From: an uncultured Clostridia bacterium
Lineage (GTDB): Bacteria > Bacillota > Clostridia > TANB77 > CAG-508
Direction: 5' to 3'
Length of the DNA: 35,801 nucleotides
NCBI GenBank assembly: GCA_904384245.1
Contig: CAJFJM010000009.1
Coordinates: 1-35,801, forward strand
Shown here: piece after piece, positions 33,545 through 35,801 of the stretch
Numbering within the stretch: the first letter of the stretch is position 1
Layout: the number at the start of each line of letters is the position of its first letter
The notes under the pieces: model-generated
Seen by the model: the letters and a program-made list of their open reading frames with translations, nothing else
The model's database searches: none
Told to the model about the DNA's origin: nothing
Program-made: the position numbers and the translations under genes

Positions 33545-33810
33545 AAAAATCCCTCCTATGTATATTATTTTAATTCATACAAATAATATAACTAAAAAAT
33601 TTTTTTGTCAATTTATAATTGAAAACTAGAAAAGATAAGAAGATATAATTGGAAAATAAGAGTGGTGAGATTAAAAAAATATAATTGAATGAATTATAAG
33701 TTGAGGAAATTGTTAATAACAAATATTAGAATATTTTTTATAGATGAGAATAGTTGATTTCTGGTAGTAAATAATTCAATTTTATATAAAAAATTAAGGA
33801 TAACAATAAT

Positions 33811-33954
33811 TTATTTTTTAGATTCAGAGTTTTCCATGGGAACAAAATATGCACATTCAGAATTACTAATGCTATTTGAAGACTCAATTTTGCTATAAGA
33901 ACATAAACCATCTTTTTGATAAATACAATTTAATGAACAATTTATATTTGTCAA
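33811..33954 (-). CDS. 47-aa Cys-rich small protein (conserved clostridial type)
   Basis: The reading frame starts at TTG (complement of 33952-33954) behind GAGGTGAG, and encodes NINCSLNCIYQKDGLCSY and later SECAYFVP. Cysteines fall at positions 6, 10, 18 and 34. I recall similar short four-Cys proteins (C-x3-C, then C, then CAYF) as widespread in Clostridia, sometimes under wrong enzyme names; they recall the DUF1540 style of metal-binding peptide. Function unknown. The surrounding 33545-33810 and 33955-34018 are AT-rich without other features that I can support. Confidence 0.75.
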   Translation of the reverse strand: MTNINCSLNCIYQKDGLCSYSKIESSNSISNSECAYFVPMENSESKK

Positions 33955-34018
33955 AAAACTCACCTCAATAAATATTATATACTAATTAAGAAAATATATA
34001 CAAAAATATAATATATAT

Positions 34019-34070
34019 AATAAAACAAAAAACATACAAGTAGAATGAGATGTATGTTTCTTGTTTTATT
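34019..34070 (-). terminator. Terminator hairpin downstream of nth
   Basis: AATAAAACAAAAAACATACA pairs with TGTATGTTTCTTGTTTTATT (one mismatch, loop 12 nt). It lies 33 nt after the nth stop on the minus strand. Confidence 0.6.
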
Positions 34071-34102
34071 ATATAAATATTTTTATAATATAAATAAAAT
34101 AA

Positions 34103-34732
34103 TTAGTTGTTATAAAATTTACAAAATTTATTTACTGTACAAATATCGCATTTAGGTTTTCTAGCAATACAAGTATTTCTACCATGCCATACAAAAAGAT
34201 GATTTATGTCTTTTAAAGTTTCTTTTGGAAAAATTTTAACTAAATCTTGTTCAATTTTAGAAGGATCAGATTCTTTAGATAATCCCATTAAATTTGAAAT
34301 TCTTTTTGCATGTGTATCAACAGCAATTCCATTTGCAATACCATAAACTTCAAGTAAAATAACATTAGCAGATTTTCTACCAACACCAGCAAGTGTAAGT
34401 AAATCATCCATATTATTAGGCACAACACCATTAAAATTTTCCAAAACTTGTTTAGCACATAATTTAATGTTTTTAGCCTTATTTTTAAAAAATCCACAAG
34501 GATGAATAATATCCTCTAATTCTTTAATATCAATATTAACATAATCTTCTATATTAGGGCAACGTTTAAATAAAGTAGGTGTTGTTAAATTAACTCTCTC
34601 ATCAGTACATTGAGCAGAAAGCATAACAGCAACTACCATTTCAAAAGGTTTTTTAAAATCCAAGCTACAAGTAGCATCAGGATAAGTTTGTTTTAATATT
34701 TTTACTAATTCTACAGCATCTTTTTTATTCAT
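34103..34732 (-). CDS. nth: Endonuclease III
   Basis: A 209-aa bifunctional DNA glycosylase/AP lyase of base excision repair, acting on oxidised pyrimidines. Motifs are MLSAQCTDERVN, the helix-hairpin-helix LLTLAGVGRKSANVIL containing the catalytic Lys, the catalytic Asp in IAVDTHAKRIS, and the C-terminal iron-sulphur ligands C-x6-C-x2-C-x5-C (CIARKPKCDICTVNKFC). The length matches the family. It starts at ATG 34732 and is alone on the minus strand, inserted between rpe and spoVM compared with Bacillus. Confidence 0.96.
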   Translation of the reverse strand: MNKKDAVELVKILKQTYPDATCSLDFKKPFEMVVAVMLSAQCTDERVNLTTPTLFKRCPNIEDYVNIDIKELEDIIHPCGFFKNKAKNIKLCAKQVLENFNGVVPNNMDDLLTLAGVGRKSANVILLEVYGIANGIAVDTHAKRISNLMGLSKESDPSKIEQDLVKIFPKETLKDINHLFVWHGRNTCIARKPKCDICTVNKFCKFYNN

Positions 34733-34924
34733 TAAAATACAGTCCTTTTATAATATATTTTATATTTAATATATAAAATAATTTAATTAAAGTCAAGAGG
34801 GAACCATTCTTATTAAACTTTTTTGTTTAATAACTTAGGCTCACTTTATTTTTTATTAAATCTTTCAGACAAAATAAATCATCCCAAATAAAGTGCCAAA
34901 AATATTTGTCAATAATCATATTTT

Positions 34925-34979
34925 GAACAAAAAGAAGTGTCCCTATTTTTCGGACAAAATGGAGTGTCCCTAATGTCCG
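34925..34979 (+). repeat. GGAGTGTCCC repeat pair upstream of the spoVM region
   Basis: A decayed unit (34925-34950, GAAGTGTCCCTA) is followed by a perfect one (34951-34979): CGGAC - AAAATGGAGTGTCCCTAAT - GTCCG. The rest of the 323-nt gap between nth and the small membrane gene (34733-35055) is AT-rich; I see no gene in it. Confidence 0.75.
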
Positions 34980-35055
34980 GGATAGTTACCATAATTGTAA
35001 CAAAAAACGAAAAAAATAATATAATATATTAAAAATAAAAAAAGGGGGAGTAAAA

Positions 35056-35208
35056 ATGTTATTATGTGCTTTAAAGAAAACAATAGGAGTAGTTCTAATT
35101 GGTTTAGGTTTAGGAATATTATTAGTATTATTGCTCCCTGTGACAGGTTGGCTATTTTTAATAGGAGTAGCATTGGCATGTATTGGAATAATGTGGCTTG
35201 CATGTTAA
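35056..35208 (+). CDS. 50-aa hydrophobic membrane peptide upstream of spoVM
   Basis: GGGGGAG lies 5 nt before the ATG. The product has a short basic N-terminus (MLLCALKKTIG) followed by two hydrophobic stretches split by LPVTGWLFLIG, so a helical hairpin in the membrane is likely. It contains three cysteines. I do not recognise a named family. Its position 27 nt before spoVM suggests co-transcription and perhaps a sporulation role; that is inference. Confidence 0.75.
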   Translation: MLLCALKKTIGVVLIGLGLGILLVLLLPVTGWLFLIGVALACIGIMWLAC

Positions 35209-35235
35209 TTTAGTCAAAAAAAGGAGGGAATACAT

Positions 35236-35310
35236 ATGACTATAGTTGTAAAAAAAGTTCCAAAATTCTTAAGAGGATTTGTGAAATTTATATTTAGAAT
35301 AAAGGATTAA
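35236..35310 (+). CDS. spoVM: SpoVM, amphipathic coat-anchoring peptide
   Basis: A 24-aa peptide, MTIVVKKVPKFLRGFVKF followed by IFRIKD. Aligned with Bacillus SpoVM (26 aa), it keeps the Pro at position 9, the PKFL core, the following Gly, and the basic amphipathic helix. SpoVM recognises the curved forespore membrane and anchors SpoIVA to begin coat assembly. AAGGAGGG lies 7 nt before the ATG. Position next to rpmB in the order rpe...spoVM-rpmB is the same as in Bacillus, which strongly supports the call. The gene is easily missed because of its size. Confidence 0.88.
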   Translation: MTIVVKKVPKFLRGFVKFIFRIKD

Positions 35311-35380
35311 AAAAGGGTAAAAATAAAGAGTAAGATAAAGGATAATAATAAAAAGTAAGATATATTTCCTATACAATAAA

Positions 35381-35402
35381 AAAAAGAGCTTAGGCTCTTT
35401 TT
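35381..35402. terminator. Bidirectional terminator between spoVM and rpmB
   Basis: AAAAAGAGC / GCTCTTTTT with loop TTAG; A-run on one side and T-run on the other make it work in both directions. The rpmB stop codon (complement of 35390-35392) lies in the loop. Confidence 0.85.
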
Positions 35403-35587
35403 ACTTTACCATTTTTTAAACATTTTGCACATACGTGAATTCTTTTAACTTCACCATCTATTACAGCTTTAACAGTTCTCAAATTTGGTTTCCAAGTACG
35501 AGGACTTCTTTTACTAATATGAGAACGAGTTATACTCAATTTTTTTCCATTACTTTGTGTTTTATCACAAATTGCACATTTTGCCAT
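35390..35587 (-). CDS. rpmB: 50S ribosomal protein L28
   Basis: A 65-aa ribosomal protein. It begins MAKCAICDKT, has the family segment SHISKRSPRTWKPNLRTVKA, and ends VCAKCLKNGKVKRA. Two CxxC pairs form a zinc ribbon (the C+ form of L28). I start at ATG 35587 because AGGAGGTG lies 9 nt upstream; a start four codons earlier overlaps that site. Convergent with spoVM, as in Bacillus-like genomes. Confidence 0.96.
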   Translation of the reverse strand: MAKCAICDKTQSNGKKLSITRSHISKRSPRTWKPNLRTVKAVIDGEVKRIHVCAKCLKNGKVKRA

Positions 35588-35690
35588 GACGATTAGCACC
35601 TCCTATTTAAAAAAATAAAATTGACTACGTATTAGTCTAACACAAAAATAATAAAAAAACAAGTATTTTTTGAAAAATATCAAAAATTCC

Positions 35691-35718
35691 TTGCAAAATG
35701 CTAATTTTATGGTATAAT
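35691..35718 (+). promoter_or_regulatory. Extended -10 sigma-A promoter of the last gene
   Basis: TTGCAA at 35691-35696 and TATAAT at 35713-35718, spacing 16 nt, with TGG immediately before the -10. It lies about 37 nt before the ATG at 35756. Confidence 0.75.
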
Positions 35719-35755
35719 ATAAAAGCTATTGAAAAAAATGGAAAGGATGAATAAT

Positions 35756-35801
35756 ATGAATTGTAAAGTAGAAAAGACAGAAAATGCAAATGAAGTAAAA
35801 T
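35756..35801 (+). CDS. N-terminal fragment, probable trigger factor
   Basis: Only 15 codons are present (MNCKVEKTENANEVK), running off the window. GAAAGGA precedes the ATG by 9 nt. The start resembles clostridial trigger factors, which open with a basic strand followed by (K/E)xEKxENxxVKL. The strong promoter fits a highly expressed chaperone. Too short to be certain. Confidence 0.45.
   Translation, partial: MNCKVEKTENANEVK

Noticed and set aside
1..35801. Many long open frames antisense to real genes (for example Leu-rich frames opposite pilT, pilC, ctpA and the M23 genes)
   Set aside because: They arise from A-rich codon use on the sense strand, lack ribosome sites and consist of Leu/Phe/Tyr-rich low-complexity sequence.
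1..35801. tRNA or rRNA genes
   Set aside because: I looked for the G+C-rich cloverleaf blocks (GGTTCGA-type) and rRNA segments and saw none.

Overview
This window is chromosomal DNA of an AT-rich (I judge below 30% G+C), endospore-forming, Gram-positive bacterium of the Clostridia type. The evidence is a spoVA operon, SpoVM, an FtsEX/M23/CtpA cluster, PrpC/PrkC with PASTA repeats, and a complete type IV pilus locus without a secretin. The codon use and repeat content resemble uncultured gut Clostridia, but I cannot name a genus.

Layout: (1) 1-2716: the tail of a gene related to the Gly/Asn-rich repeat protein at 17 kb, then a minus-strand operon dodecin-spoVAC-spoVAD-spoVAE, interrupted by small palindromic repeats. 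(2) 2.9-4.3 kb: the 16S rRNA methyltransferase RsmB. (3) 4.5-14.7 kb: the pilus operon, in the order PilM-PilN fusion, PilO-like, PilP-like, two near-identical pilins, prepilin peptidase, two minor pilins, PilB, PilT, PilC. (4) 14.8-18.6 kb: a ROK sugar kinase, an unpaired C-terminal transketolase subunit, and a large pilin-like repeat protein whose frame is broken at a CGG codon. (5) 18.8-25.9 kb: ftsE, ftsX, two M23 hydrolases, ctpA, pgsA, greA. (6) 25.9-27.4 kb: two MITE-like palindromic elements flanking deoD. (7) 27.5-35.8 kb: prpC (frame also broken at a CGG), prkC, rsgA, rpe, then a minus-strand group (bactofilin-like membrane protein, 47-aa Cys protein, nth), a 50-aa membrane peptide, spoVM, rpmB and the start of a probable trigger factor. 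The order prpC-prkC-rsgA-rpe...spoVM-rpmB matches Bacillus subtilis, with genes inserted.

The most interesting signal is a matched pair of frame interruptions. In a manual scan of all intact genes here I found no in-frame CGG codon. Two genes, the repeat protein and prpC, are each split by one extra C, and both splits have the same form: NTT CGG A, where a +1 shift over CGG restores the conserved protein. This suggests that CGG is an unassigned or very slow codon at which the ribosome shifts +1 (or that CGGA is read as a four-base codon), a possible undescribed recoding system. The alternative is a systematic sequence error.

Other notable points are the PilM-PilN fusion, a dodecin gene in the spoVA operon, a 48-nt leader shared by pilB and ctpA, and a dispersed family of GTCCCC palindromes whose stems co-vary.
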